Below are positions 21,081 to 32,352 of a stretch of 64,000 nucleotides of DNA, in pieces; position 1 is the first letter of the stretch, and each line of letters begins with the position of its first letter. A program made the position numbers and the translations under genes. This DNA comes from Morchella semilibera (lineage: Eukaryota > Ascomycota > Pezizomycetes > Pezizales > Morchellaceae): contig WBVU01000003.1 in assembly GCA_009192285.1 (NCBI GenBank), forward strand, positions 1,333,973-1,397,972, given 5' to 3'. Below the pieces are notes generated by a model. It did not search any database and had not been told where the DNA came from. It worked only from the letters and a program-made list of their open reading frames with translations.

Positions 21081-21594
21081 TGTTCCAGCATCTTGACATG
21101 GATTCCAACAGTTTGGTAGCGGTAGTATGGTTGAGACGGAGAGAGTTATGATAAGTGGAGGAGGGGATGCAATGAGGTGAGGATGACATGATTAGGTTCT
21201 ATGAGGTTCTGTTGCAGGGAGGATCGGTAATAGGTTTTAGCAAGATGGTGGGGAGGAATACGAGGTGTGGTTGCGATGGATTTCTCTGGGTTTCTATGGG
21301 CTGATGTGTGAGTCATACTGGACTGGCAGAGAAGAAGGGTTAAATAGTGGACATAGATGTTTTCCTTAGTTCTTTCTTTCTTTTCTCTTCGTCTCGTCTT
21401 CCTGTTATTCCGGTATATAGGAATATACTCCTATCCAAAAGGTCATAGTTACTTGCCTCCAAACTCGCCTTTGTAGAAGTTATATCACGGGGCTTGGCGA
21501 GAACGAGGACAAAGTCGGTCAAGGTACATAACCAAGTTTCCCGGCATCTTGGCATCAGTTCCGAGGGTTCGGTAGTTGAAGCGCTGTTGTGATT
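21081..21594 (+). mobile_element. diverged LTR A pieces
   Basis: A diverged LTR A (start TGTTCCAGCATC) runs to about 21450. A second 5' LTR A end (CCCGGCATCTTGGCATC) follows from about 21537 and is cut at 21594 by the end of P2. The typical TTCCTTAGTTCTTTC and CTCGTCTTCC blocks are present at 21362-21410. Confidence 0.65.
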
Positions 21595-21695
21595 TATCAG
21601 CAAGCTTGCAGTTGTCTCTGGGCGCATAACCCTCCGCCCTGGCCCAAACCTTGTGGTCACCCTGCACCAGGTGTCACCCTGGGAATCACCCTGTG

Positions 21696-22712
21696 TATTA
21701 GGGTGTTGTACTAAGCAACCCGAGTAGTTAAGTAAAGAGCTTAGAGTTTGAAATACTAACCGTAAAGGCAGTAAGGAATAAGCTCTCCTCAGTCTTAACC
21801 CGCCTAGAGTCTCGATCGCTCGATGCTAGTCCGTTCAGTATGCAAATGGTTCGGAAATACGAAGATGGTTCGAGGTGAAGTTTCCAAATCACTTGATAAA
21901 TGTTCAAAGACAAAGTATAAAGCGTAATGTAATAGTGATTATATCGATAAGACTCTTTCTTCGTCGCTGATGATTTCAACAAAGTGGGAGAATGGCACAG
22001 TATTTATATCCCGCGCAAATGCCACGCGGACTAAACATTATAGATACAAACATCCAGTGCGAAACCCCGAAGACCCTGAAAATACGCCAAGACAACCAAA
22101 CGCCAAATCTATCCCACCATCTAAAACACCCCTGACCTCTAATCCCATAAATCCCTCACGCTCTATCCCGTTTATAGATAACAACCCGTTTGCTGTATGC
22201 ACTCAGCCTTCGTCAGTGGTCATGAGGAGTCTTCGAAGTTAGCCTACCTGATAACATCCCGGTACCGGGCTCGACTTCGCTCGCCAACTCTTTCCCGACA
22301 TCGTTACCTATCACCAAGGAGCATAGCTCGACATTAGGACTGCTAACGATCGGTACCGGAGGAGTCGGGTAGTCTTACCTTCCACTGAGGTGCCACCAGT
22401 ATGAGCTTCCTTACGACCTTCGCCATTCGATCAAATATGGTCCGATTGACTCCAAACTCGCACTGTTGCCTCCTCATATACCCACCGGTGTCCTGAGCGA
22501 CTATGCCGGCGCTTTGACGCTCCGGGGGTTATTTCAGGGGTCGAAAACAGGTTCGTTAACTAGGGATTCCGCAACTCCGCACTGGGCTCCATACTGGCAA
22601 GACTGTGCCTCTCTGGCGTGCCCAGTGGGACATAGAGACTTTTAGCAGCGTAGTAGCGTGGGGAGGGTCCTCCTCTTTGAGTCTTCGGGTTCCTTTTCTC
22701 ATGCCCGTAACA
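21696..22712 (+). mobile_element. C2, second copy of the 1.0-kb C element
   Basis: 1017 bp, start TATTAGGGTG, end CCCGTAACA, with an exact 5-bp duplication CTGTG (21691-21695 and 22713-22717), inserted in the terminal region of P2a. It aligns with C1 along its whole length. Confidence 0.85.
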
Positions 22713-23370
22713 CTGTGCCCGGCTCCCTCCTGGGAATTGCTCTGCGCCAGGTGTTATCCTGTGATTGATTCTGAGCCAGGCGCCATGTTCTGGGATATCC
22801 TGCGCCAGGTGCCATCCTCTGAATTATTTTGCACTAGGCGCCCTCTTCTTTTTCTCCCTTCACGCCAGGAGATTTGGCAATAGCTCCTTTCACTATCGCG
22901 AGTCTCTACGAAGTTATAGGTAGTCTATATATCTAACTAAATTCATTCTATGTCCGCAAATCTATTCTAGTATTCACAAGCCAGTTTCCCCTGTCTATCT
23001 CAAATAAATGTACCATCTCTAAAATATACCATATATTCACTACCAAAACTTGGTTGCTACTTCTTCCAGAGGCTTTAAGAAGACTATGAGAGGTATCGGG
23101 AATCTCTTGATCCATGGCCTCTAAGAGTTCGATTGCGTATAGCCGGTGCACCCGCCGTCCCCTATAATCTCGTAGCTTCAATAAAGCCTCTAGGCGTCCA
23201 AGTAGCCTTCCCCCGAACGCTCTCCATTGATTTCGAGTCCCCACCATTACCCACGTCCAATCTCTCCTCGGTGATCATTTTCTAAATGCTGCATTACCTT
23301 TGCAGTGCAGGTTATGAATTTCGTACGCATCTGGTCTTTGAAAAATTGGAACCACAACCTGGAGGCAGGT

Positions 23371-23875
23371 TATCACGGCGTTGGGCATACTTAGCGACGT
23401 TGCAGAAAGAAGGATTAGTCAGGATTTTCTATGGTCTTCTATGAGTTTCTGTTATAGGGGTTCTATGAGTCAATGGTATGCGTGTATTTCGAATAAGAGG
23501 GTTTTTCCTTGGGGTTCTATGGGTTTTTATGAGATGAGTCAGCAAAGGGATACTGAGGCTATATATAGGGAGCCCTTTCCCTCGCTTGTAGGACTTCTCT
23601 TTCTTTCCTTTCTTCTTCATGCAACCTTCCTATCATCTAGGCAATATAAGCTTAGGAATCTTCAGTCATGCTAAGACGTTCCTGACATCTCTTCAGGGAC
23701 TTCAGGAATTTCCATAGTCCCCGTCCTTGCTTACGCCTCGTTCCCCTTGCCTAGTTACCCCTAGACCCTGCTTCGTTCCCCTTACTTTGTTTCGCTTCGC
23801 CTCATCACGTCTCATTTCAGCTCCGGTATTATACTTTGGCAAGTTCCGACCTCGTCCTCACTTCGCTCCGTGATA
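23371..23875 (+). mobile_element. solo LTR D4 in P2a
   Basis: 505 bp, ends TATCACGG and CCGTGATA, exact 5-bp duplication CAGGT (23366-23370 and 23876-23880). Removal rejoins the transposase block that encodes ERFTCLQVPV in P3. Inside are TGAGTCA (23535-23541) and TATATATA (23560-23567), followed by a C/T-rich stretch. Confidence 0.9.
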
Positions 23876-24075
23876 CAGGTAAATCGTTCAACTCGAAGCT
23901 CGCCAAGGTTCTCAAGGTTTCCGCCAAAGTTCTTTGAACACCCCATACCATCCACATATTTTCTCACCATGTGATAAAATCTTATTCTACTCATCTTGAG
24001 TTGGTCTGCAATATCCCATAGGCTGTCTAGCTTGGTAGAGCAGTTACCAAGCCTTTTAAGGGTAAGTCGGAGTCG

Positions 24076-24649
24076 AAGTTGTTAAGGCAATGCTAAGCGA
24101 GGAAGGAGTGTGCTGAGGAGGGGGTGTCGTTATTAGGTTCTAGAAGGTTCGTTGGCATAATGGGTTTGTAATGTAAATAGAAGAGATGGTGGAGAGGAAT
24201 ACGAGGTGTGGTTGTGATGGATTTATAAGAGTTTCTATGAGTTGATGTGTGAGTTATATTGGACTGTTGGAGGAGAAGTGTTAAATAGCGGGGACAGATG
24301 TTTTCCTTAGTTCTTTCTTTCGTTTCTCTCTGTCTCGTCTTCCTGTTATCTCGGTATATAGGAATCTACTCCTATCTTCAAGCAATAGTTTTTCGCATTT
24401 AAGATTCTGTCCACTTAGAGGAAATCCATAGTACCTCTCATTGTTCTCGTTGAGGTCCATCCGGTCCTCACTTCTCCTGCCCTGCACTCTTTTGCTTCTG
24501 CCTTTGCTGCCTTTGCCGGTGCCCATGCTTGTGCCTGCCCGGTATTGTTTCTGTCTTCGTCGGTGTCCTCGTTGTGCTGGCTGTACTCCTCGAAGTCCTT
24601 CTGCATCATCATTGTCATCTTCTACTTTGCGTCGGGTTGCTCCGTCACA
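24076..24649 (+). mobile_element. LTR A6, lacking its first bases
   Basis: A family A LTR that starts inside the U3 part and ends TCCGTCACA. On the left it replaces the rest of P2a; on the right it abuts the reversed fragment A7. Confidence 0.8.
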
Positions 24650-24744
24650 CTCATCTCATCCCCTCCTCGCTTAACCTAACTCCATCTGTTACTACAGTGC
24701 AACAACTACTAAACACTCGGGACGGATGCCAAGGTGCCAGGACA
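24650..24744 (-). mobile_element. LTR A7, first part of the 3' LTR of G3
   Basis: On the minus strand this starts TGTCCTGGCACC directly after the polypurine tract of G3 and is cut after about 95 bp by LTR A6. Confidence 0.75.
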
Positions 24745-26352
24745 GATCAGGTCCCCTCCTAGGGCCTAGCTCCTGATAGGGTGAGGTTTTGAAGGATATT
24801 GATTGTGGAACGCTCTTCGGAGGTCAGGACTATGTTCCAAATCGCTCGCAGACTACCATGAAGGTTCCTCATATCCAGCATATGTGACCAAGTACTCCTC
24901 CCATCGTCCTCTCTTTCTTGAATCCAATATTTCCTCAACTTCCCCAATCAACTTCTCTCTCTATCTCCACAGGTGGCGGTGGCTCGATAATTTGCTCTAG
25001 AACCGGATCGTTTACTGATGGCAATAGGAGTGAAACATGGAATACAGGATGCATTTTCATGGAGACAGGTAAGTCAAGTTTATAGGCGTAGGGACTCAGT
25101 ATTTATTTGTTTTATTGAATAAGGGCCGATTTGCTTCCAATCAAGTTTCTTTGAAGGTCATTTTGTCTCTAGGTTTCGAGTGGAGAGCCAAACTTGGTCG
25201 CCAATAGCATATCGAGGAGCTGGGGTCCGGTGTAAATTAGCCATCTCCTCTTGTATCTGCTGGGCCCTGAACATCTCGCTCTTTAGGGAATCAAAAACTT
25301 GAGACGTCGCTCTCGCCAACCCATTTGCCTGATCCTTATTTACTGTCTTTCTATATTGCAATAGCCCAAACGTCATCCATGGATGTCTTCCGTAGTTAGC
25401 CTGAAAGGGAGACATCATGATATTTGTTGTTTCTGAAATATAATTATTAGTGGCAAACTCAACAAGGGGTAGGAAGTCAGCCCAGTTATCTTGTTGATAT
25501 AATATATAACTGTGTAGGTATTGTTCTATAATCGCATTGGTTATTTCAGTTTGTCCATCAGTTTGGGGGTGAGAGGTGGTGGAGTACCGGGGAGCGATTT
25601 CCAGACGATCGCAGAGAGTTTTCTCAATCTCAGTGGTAAACTGCATCTCTCGATCTGAAACAATAGTCTCGAGTAGTCCATGAAGTTTCCATACTTGTTC
25701 CAGGTAAAGACGAGTCGAATTCCTGATGTTGATATTCTCTGTGGTGGTGATAAAATGTTTCACTTTTGTCAACCGATCCACTACCACGAGTATAGCATTA
25801 AACCCATTGCTTTCTAGAAGTCCAGTTACAAGATCCATTGTAATATCTTTTTAAGGCCCTTTGGGTATTGATAACGGCCGTAGGACTCCTTGCAGAGGAT
25901 TAGGGTTTGTTTTGCTTCGCTGACAAGTATGGCAATTCTGAACATAGCGGTTTGTATATTTCCGTATGGTCGGCCAATAGTAATTTCGACTGAAGAGTTC
26001 TAAAGTCTTCGACCTTTCAGGATGTCTAGCAGAAAGTTTATCGTGATATTTCATAGTAAATAGAGCTTTAATTCATCGTAGTCAGAAACATAGAGCGTAT
26101 TCCGGTAAAGCAATAACCTCCCTTCGCTTTCCTTGCACTCGGCCAGCGAAATCTCTTTCGACTGTTGAACACCATCTTAAAGTAGGGACCTGATTTTATT
26201 TGGAAAACTTTCACGCTGGTAAGCTTTGTTAAATAGATCCAGTACGGGAGACGATCCTTCAGCGGGTTCATTTACCAAAAAGCCCGCTAACAAACATATC
26301 CTTAAATCTAAATTCTCCTTCTTCAAGACCACTCTGCTTTTCTGCTCCGATC
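24745..26352 (-). pseudogene. Ty3/gypsy pol fragment (G3), same family as G0
   Basis: A decayed copy of the integrase and the part before it. Readable blocks are NEPAEGSSPVLDLFNKAYQ, the zinc finger NCHTCQRSK, MDLVTGLLESNGFNAILVVVDRLTK, DGQTEITNAI, QQDNWADFLPL and RTPAPRYAIGDQVWLSTRN. The chromodomain region 24768-25130 is damaged. Stops and frame changes occur near 25850, 26055 and 26180. The 5' side is replaced by LTR A8 at 26353. Confidence 0.9.
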
Positions 26353-26818
26353 TGTCCCAGCGTCTTGGTATCGGTCCCGATGGTTCGGTAGTCGTAACGC
26401 TATTGCGACGGAGGGAGTTAGGTTAAGCGAAGATGAGGTGAGATGAGGCTGGGTTGTCGTCATTAGGTTCTATGAGGTTCGATGGCGTGATGGATTGGTA
26501 ATAGGAATTGGCGAGATGGTGCGGAGGAATAGAAGGTGTGGTTGCGGTAGATTTCTATGGGATTCTATGGACTGATGTGTGAGTCATAGTGGACTAGTGG
26601 AGGAGAGTTGTTAAATAGCGGGGATAGATGTTTTCCTTTGTTCTTTTTTTTCTTTTCTCTCTGTCTCGTTTTCCTGTTATCTTGGTACATAGGAATCTAC
26701 TCCTATTCTCAAGCCATAGCTCCCCGTCCCTAAAGATCTTTCCTCTAAAAGGAGGAAAGCCATAGTACCTCTCATCATTCTCGTTGAGGTCCATCCGGTC
26801 CTCACTTTCTCTGCCCTG
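26353..26818 (+). mobile_element. LTR A8, 3'-truncated
   Basis: It starts TGTCCCAGCG and follows family A for 466 bp to the CTCTGCCCTGCA block, where it is cut at the LINE fragment. Confidence 0.85.
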
Positions 26819-26961
26819 CAATCAAACTAAAGCGGCTTCAGCTATGAGGGTATTTCTTGCACTCGCCAGGTTAGGAAATACAGAAAAAGGGCTGAGCCAG
26901 ACAGCTCTCACACAGCTCTATCAGACCTGCGTCACTACAATCAGTGATTTTGGTGCAGAAG
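26819..26961 (+). pseudogene. Tad1-like non-LTR retrotransposon scrap (LINE, post-RT region)
   Basis: About 45 codons are readable as AASAMRVFLALARLGNTEK, GLSQTALTQLYQTC and VTTISDFGAEV. This pattern is typical of the segment after the reverse transcriptase in fungal LINEs (GLS...R.LY..CV.....YG.E.W). The scrap is cut on both sides by LTR A8 and the C3 fragment. No other LINE sequence is visible in the window. Confidence 0.6.
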
Positions 26962-27141
26962 TATTAGGGTGTTACACCAAGCAACCCGAGTAGTCAAGTA
27001 AAGAGCTTAGAGTTTGAAACGCTAACCGCAGAGGCAGTAAGGAACAAGGTCTCTATTAGGGTGTCGCACCGGACTACTAGAGTAGTACTGTGAAGAGCTC
27101 AGAGTCCGAAACGCTAACTGCAGAGGCAGAAAGGAACGGGG
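26962..27141 (+). mobile_element. C3 and C4, two 5' fragments of the C element
   Basis: Two successive starts, TATTAGGGTGTTACACC (26962) and TATTAGGGTGTCGCACC (27054), each followed by about 90 bp of the C start (CCGAGTAGTCAAG..AAGAGCT.AGAGT). C4 breaks off at the undefined base. Confidence 0.75.
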
Positions 27142-27142
27142 N
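27142..27142. other. undefined base (N) at a sequence join
   Basis: The only N in the window. C4 sequence stops on its left and P2b ORF3 sequence starts mid-exon on its right, so it may mark an assembly join rather than a real junction. Confidence 0.7.
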
Positions 27143-28884
27143 ATCCAGAGGAGGAAGACTACGTTCAAATCCATGAGGATGACTATGAGGACGAGGGCCG
27201 GGAGATGAGAATGCACCACCGCCCCAGCATATGCCTTTATCAGAACGGAGTATATCCCCAGTCCCACCATCCCCACCACAACCACCACAACTACAACTAC
27301 CACCACCATCACGACCACTGCCACGACCACCATCCAACCGGGGGTCGCGAGCTGGAAAAACACCAAGGGAGGCCCCTGTGGCCTCCGCTATGGCTCTTGC
27401 AGCCACTCGAAGGAGACCTAGTGGACTGGTGGCAGAAGCAATTGATTCTTCTTCTTTTGCAGTAAATATGATGCAGGTATGTGATATTTAAATCCCCCTC
27501 GTCTCAGTCAAACCGCTGATATAACGGAGCAAGGAAACCGTCATGTCGTGAATTCACGAAGGCTGAAAACTCCACTGAAGGCTGGAGCAACCTCCGAAAG
27601 GGCTAGCATCGCCTCCACAAGTTCCTCATTTCGCTCGACCAGCAGCACCTTGCGACAAGAGCTCGACCGCCCGAGAACGAGACAACCCCTTCAAATTCAC
27701 AATCCTTTCGCATGCCTAGCTCTCCACAGCAATATCGTAGAGCCCTATCTCCATATAGAACGCCAACGCCTTCGCAGTATGGAATGCCAACGACTTCGCA
27801 GTATGGAGCACCAGAGCCTGACTCTATTAATGAAAACGCAGCAGAGGCCAAGTCCATAATCAAGCATGCGGGATACCTTCTCGGACGTTATACATTGCTC
27901 GAGGAGCCTTGGCCTCAAGCTGATTCTCCTAGTATTAACGTCCGTCGGTTTTGGAGTGAGGCAAACGACCATTTTAATACAAGTCTACCAATGACTAAGT
28001 TAGCTAGGAGCGACGTGAGTGCCTCGCGCGCCTTTCGGAGGGCTTAGTGAGCCTTCGCTAACTGCTTCCATTAGGTTCAAATCAATAGTTCGCGGGTGAG
28101 ATCGCACCTTGTTTTTACAGTGAAGGACTGCATGTCGGAGGATCTTTTGTATGGTTTGAGCGAGGAGAAAATGCCAGAGGCAAAGGGTAAGAATGTGTCC
28201 TTTCTCCTCGAGAATGACCGTTTTACAAGCGATCCTGATAATTATACTGTAAGAGCTCTCTCCACCGTTCCATGAGACTTCGGCAAGGTGCTCACAGCCA
28301 CTAGACAGGCCGGCTTCACTTTTGGGCCCCGGAAATCGTAGAAGTAATATTTCTAAAATATTACAAAGGTGATAAAATGCGTGGGGCCAGGGATCCTGGT
28401 TTCATTGATGATATATTTCAGGCGCTTATTAGCCTAGTTTGCATCGCGATCTGGTTTATCTTACGATCTTGGAAAACAGGCACATACGTCGAAGGGTTGA
28501 ACTTCAATCCGCATCAGAATCCGGATATCATGAGTAAGGTGCACCAAGCCCTCTAAAAGGCTCCTTCTAACTTCGGGATACCTCCAGCTACCTATAACAG
28601 GATGTTAAGCACATGGGGGAAGAGAAGCAAGGAGAACCAGGAGGGCACACTGGAAGTAATACGAGAATCAATTTGCGAGAAGGTAAATAAAAAAGTCTCA
28701 AAGAGCCTTATCGATATACTAACAAGCCTTTTAGGTCGATGAGTCACGGTTAAGAAGGCATAAAGAGGTTATATTCAGAGCCGGCCTGAAGGAGGATGAT
28801 GTGCAATTAGCTGCGGATATAGCCGCATGGAGAGCTGTAGAGGCACGCGGGAAGAAAGGGAAGGCACCAGCAGCAATTGAGTGA
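27143..28884 (+). pseudogene. P2b ORF3 (DUF6532-like)
   Basis: Close copy of P1 ORF3 without the LTR. Exon 1 starts mid-exon and ends RRRPSGLVAEAIDSSSFAVNMMQ with donor GTATGT (27477). Exon 2 follows with the YLLGRYTLLEEPWPQ block (27860-27930). The middle is decayed. A last exon is intact: it is preceded by an intron starting GTAAAT (about 28682) with branch ACTAAC and acceptor TTTTAG (28734), and it encodes RLRRHKEVIFRAGLKEDD, then VQLAADIAAWRAVEARGKKG, ending at TGA 28882-28884. The His/Pro tract where A4 sits in P1 is uninterrupted here, giving the empty site. Confidence 0.7.
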
Positions 28885-29639
28885 TTTGGGGGGCGTGGGC
28901 ATGGTGAAGGCGGGAGAGGCATCTCAAGAGCCTCCTCCCGCCCCGATGGTGGATATGTGATTTTGGGGGAGGACTCCTATTTTTATGTATGGTATGAATA
29001 ATCAAAGTGGACTTTGAGGTATCAGTAGATTAGTAATAGTTTGAAAGTCCTCGGAGATATTGGGAGAGCCCAAGAGATGGGCAGGGATTACAGGAGAGCA
29101 TGGGAGATCTGGCTTAATTTTCAAGAGTCTCCAGAGATATCAAGAGGGCTTGGGAAACCCTCAGGAGAGCCCAGGAGATTGACAGAGATTACAGGAGAGC
29201 CTGTGAGGTTTCGCTTAATCATCAGTATTCTCCGGAGATTGGCAGAGATCACAGGAGAGTTTGGGAGCTCTCGCTTAATCCTCCGGAGATATCAGGAGGG
29301 CTTGGGAAGCCCTCACGAGAATGCCTTACTCATACTTGGGCTTATAACAGAGCGTCTCTGAAGCCTTTCTAAACGAAAACCTCTTACTAGTGTGGAGGTC
29401 TACGATATCTCGCAGCCTCTTGGGAGAGAATAACAAAGCCTCCAGAGGGCGCCAGGAGAGTGCCGCTTAGCATCAGGTAAGCCCGCTAAGCCTTCTTGAA
29501 GGCTCGGGAGGCTCCTGCAAAGGCTCAGGAGGCCCCCGTACGGGCGGGTAAGTCCCTGGAGATCGAAAGTTTGACGGGTGTCTCCGAACGTCTCGCACAC
29601 CTCCCAGGCCTCCGGTAGGGTTGAATAGGCTTGCTGATG
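28885..29639. repeat. P2b right terminal region
   Basis: Copy of the P1 right end with GGAGATATCAGGAGGGCTTGG-type units, ending CTTGCTGATG at 29639. It then runs straight into gag of G2. Confidence 0.65.
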
Positions 29640-30434
29640 TTTATACCGTTTATTACTACTACTGGAATCAACCTTCTCTCCATGGAGAAGTTCTTTGAAA
29701 TTTTGAATACAGCCTTTGGAGATCTAGACTAAGTTGACACCGCTCGTCGCGCCCTCAGGAGAATTAGGCAATTTAATCGCCCCTTCTCGGAATACTTTGC
29801 GGAGTTCCAACGCTACCATGCTGAGGCTGGGATGAGAGTAACTGCCAATTTAGAGGCCCTTATGGAAGGCCTGAGCGAGGAACCCACCAAGCTTATGGTC
29901 CATGAAGAAACCCCTGCTACTATTTATGAATTAGCTACCATTCTCCAACGCTTGGTCAATAAGCAGCAGATGCTCACTGCTCGCTACCACTCTCACTACC
30001 AGACCCTAGCTGGTCTTGCTTGCCCCGCCCCTTACTACGCGACTCCTGCTCCATCTGCCCCCCGCTACCAGACCTCCGTTGACTCCGCCTCACGTTATTA
30101 GGTTTCGGTCCCGCCCTCTCCCCGCTATCAAGCCCCTGCTCGCCCCAACTCACCTGCTGCTACTTATCCGTCCCATACGCCTGGAGGAGTGGACTCTATG
30201 GATTTGTCATCTGGTCGTGGCCGCCCGGATCCTCAGGAAAGAGAGGCCCGCTGAGTGGAAAATAGATGTTTTTATTGTGGTTAAGGTGGATTCCTTGTTA
30301 GGGAATGCCAGTGCTCGCCGGCACCGGCCCCCAGGAACCCAGCCCTCAGGATGAGGGGAGCTAGGGTTGATGTTAAGAATGAAGAAAACGAAGAAGCCTC
30401 CGGCGATGAGGTGTTAAAAGATTTTTCCCTGGAC
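29640..30434 (+). pseudogene. Ty3/gypsy Gag (G2), same family as G1
   Basis: It starts inside gag at the P2b end. It reads FFEILNTAFGDLD, a stop, then TARRALRRIRQFNRPFSEYFAEFQRYHAEAG (in two pieces of the gag domain), then the Tyr/Ala/Pro repeat with a TAG where G1 has CAG (30100-30102), then a zinc knuckle with a TGA just before VENRCFYC (30253-30255). The gag-pol hairpin follows. Confidence 0.88.
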
Positions 30435-30454
30435 TGAGTGGCTCACTCCAGGGA
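30426..30454 (+). promoter_or_regulatory. gag-pol junction hairpin of G2
   Basis: TCCCTGGA (30426-30433) and TCCAGGGA (30447-30454), identical to G1, with the gag TGA in the loop. Confidence 0.6.
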
Positions 30455-30493
30455 CAGTTTAAGGATTGGTTTAAACTTTCGCTTTCTGGGTTT

Positions 30494-31722
30494 TTGGTCT
30501 CGGAGAAGGATATATATGGGAATCAATTAGTTGCAACATGTTCAATTTCTCAAAATAATGATTTTTCTATCCCATCATATGCCCTCATTGATACCAGCGC
30601 CTCAGGATACGCTTTTATAGACCAAGACTTCGTATGCCACCATAATCCCACCACAATCCCCCTACAAGCTCCTCGCCATATAGATGTAATAGACGGTAGA
30701 CCTATCGAATCAGGAAAGATCATCCAGAAGGTTATTCTTTGTCTCGATATTAATAGCTACGAATAGGACGCTCCTTTCTTTGTTACTCAACTCGGACACT
30801 ATCCCATAGTCATGGGTCCCCCATGGATGCGCTGACACGTAACTCTTATACTCCCTGCCAAAAATGAAATACACTTTGACTCACCCAGTTGTATTAACAA
30901 CTGTTCCTCCACTTACACCAAGGTCATCGCTAAGGGAATCTCGGCTGAGTTGCCTCCTGGGCAAACTATTATTATTTCGGTTATTAAATCTTATGCCTTC
31001 CATCGAGTAGTCAATAAGAAAAAGAAAGGAATGCAGATATATTTGACCACTCTCAAGGCCCTCGACGACCTATTAGTAAAATCACCGAAGGACCCCCACG
31101 TCCTCGTGCCCAAACAGCACTATGCCTTTCTTCATCTTTTCATTGGGTCCGACATCCCTGATTTACCCCCACATAGACCTGAATACGATTTGGCAATTGA
31201 TATCCAAGAGGGCAAGATGGTACCTTTTGGACCCATGTATGGCATGACACGACTGGAGTTACAAGCCCTGGGGGACTACCTTGCGGAGTACCTATCGAAG
31301 GGACGCATTCGTCATAGCACTTCCCCCACTGGCTCCCCGGTATTGTTTGTCAAAAAGACCGATGGCTCCCTCCGTTTATGCGTTGACTATTGGAAACTAA
31401 ATGGAGTAACGGTTAAAAACGGCCACCTATTACCACTAACCCCCGAAACCTTTATGGGTATCTCCTCGGCTAAGTATTTTATCAAGTTGGACTTACGTAA
31501 TGGATATCATCACTTGAGAATTCGGAGAGGGGACGAATGGAAGACAGCGTTCCGGACCCGCTATGGACATTTCAAATATACAGTGATGCCTTTTGGTCCG
31601 ACCGATATACCAGCCGCTTTCCAACATTAGGTGAACAATGTGTTGCGCTCCTATCTGGATCATTTTGCCAGAGCATATTTGGACGATATTCTTATCTATT
31701 CTGCCAACCTTGAAGAACATAG
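30494..31722 (+). pseudogene. Ty3/gypsy pol, protease and first part of RT (G2)
   Basis: Aligns with G1 Pol. It has a protease (ALIDTSASGYAF, with Ser where G1 has Gly in DTGA), then RT blocks [12 protein letters not shown] and [13 protein letters not shown]. Stops include 30765-30767, TGA at 30833-30835 and TAG at 31628-31630 where G1 has TGG. The catalytic box YLDDILIYS is intact here. The frame is split by LTR A10 six codons later. Confidence 0.9.
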
Positions 31723-32352
31723 TGTGACGGAATAACCCGACGCAAAGTAGAAGATGACAATGATGACGCAGAAGAACTCAAGGGATACAGCCAACACGAC
31801 GAGGTCACCGACGAGGACAGGGACAACACCGGGCAGGCACAAGCACCAGTACCAGCAAAGGCAAATGCAAGGACAAAGGCACAGCCGCAGAGCAGGAGGA
31901 GTGAGGACCGGATAGACCTCAACGAGAACGATAAAACGTACTATAGGTTTCCTCTGAAGAGGACAGAATCTTAAGTATAAGGAGCTATGCCTTTTGGGAA
32001 TAGGAGTAGATTCCTATGTACCGAGACAACAGGAAGACGAGACAGAGAGAAAAGAAAGAAACAACTAAGAACAATATCTATAGCCGCTATTTAACACTTC
32101 TCCTCCACCAGTCCACTATGACTCACACATTCGCTCACAGAAACCCATAGAAATCCGTCGCAACCACACCTTGTATTCCTCCCCATCCTCTCGTCAATTC
32201 CTATTACCAATCTATCGCGGCATGGAACCTAATAGAACCTAATGACAACATCCCCACCTTATCTCACCCCATCCTCGCTTAATCTAACTACATCCCTCAC
32301 AATAGCGCTACAACTAACGAACTATCGGGACCGATGCCAAGACGCCGGGACA
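31723..32352 (-). mobile_element. solo LTR A10 in RT of G2
   Basis: 630-bp family A LTR with the 5-bp duplication CATAG (31718-31722 and 32353-32357). Removal joins EEH and HVDKVLRIL, as in G1. Confidence 0.93.

Larger units (their letters stand above)
21595..24075 (-). pseudogene. P2a: transposase end of a second P element
   Basis: It starts ATCAGCAAGCTTGCAG, identical to the end of P3 at 45393 read in reverse, including GCGCCAGGTG repeats and the GGGCGCATAACCC block. Further in it matches the C-terminal part of the P3 transposase: NTRIDLRT, EIDRGNWLVN, SHSLLKASGRSSNQVLVV, the RAFGGRLLGRLEALLKLRD block, and ERFTC near 23885. It is interrupted by C2 and D4 and cut at 24075 by LTR A6 inside the stretch matching P3 44450. 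Many stops; inactive. Confidence 0.85.
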
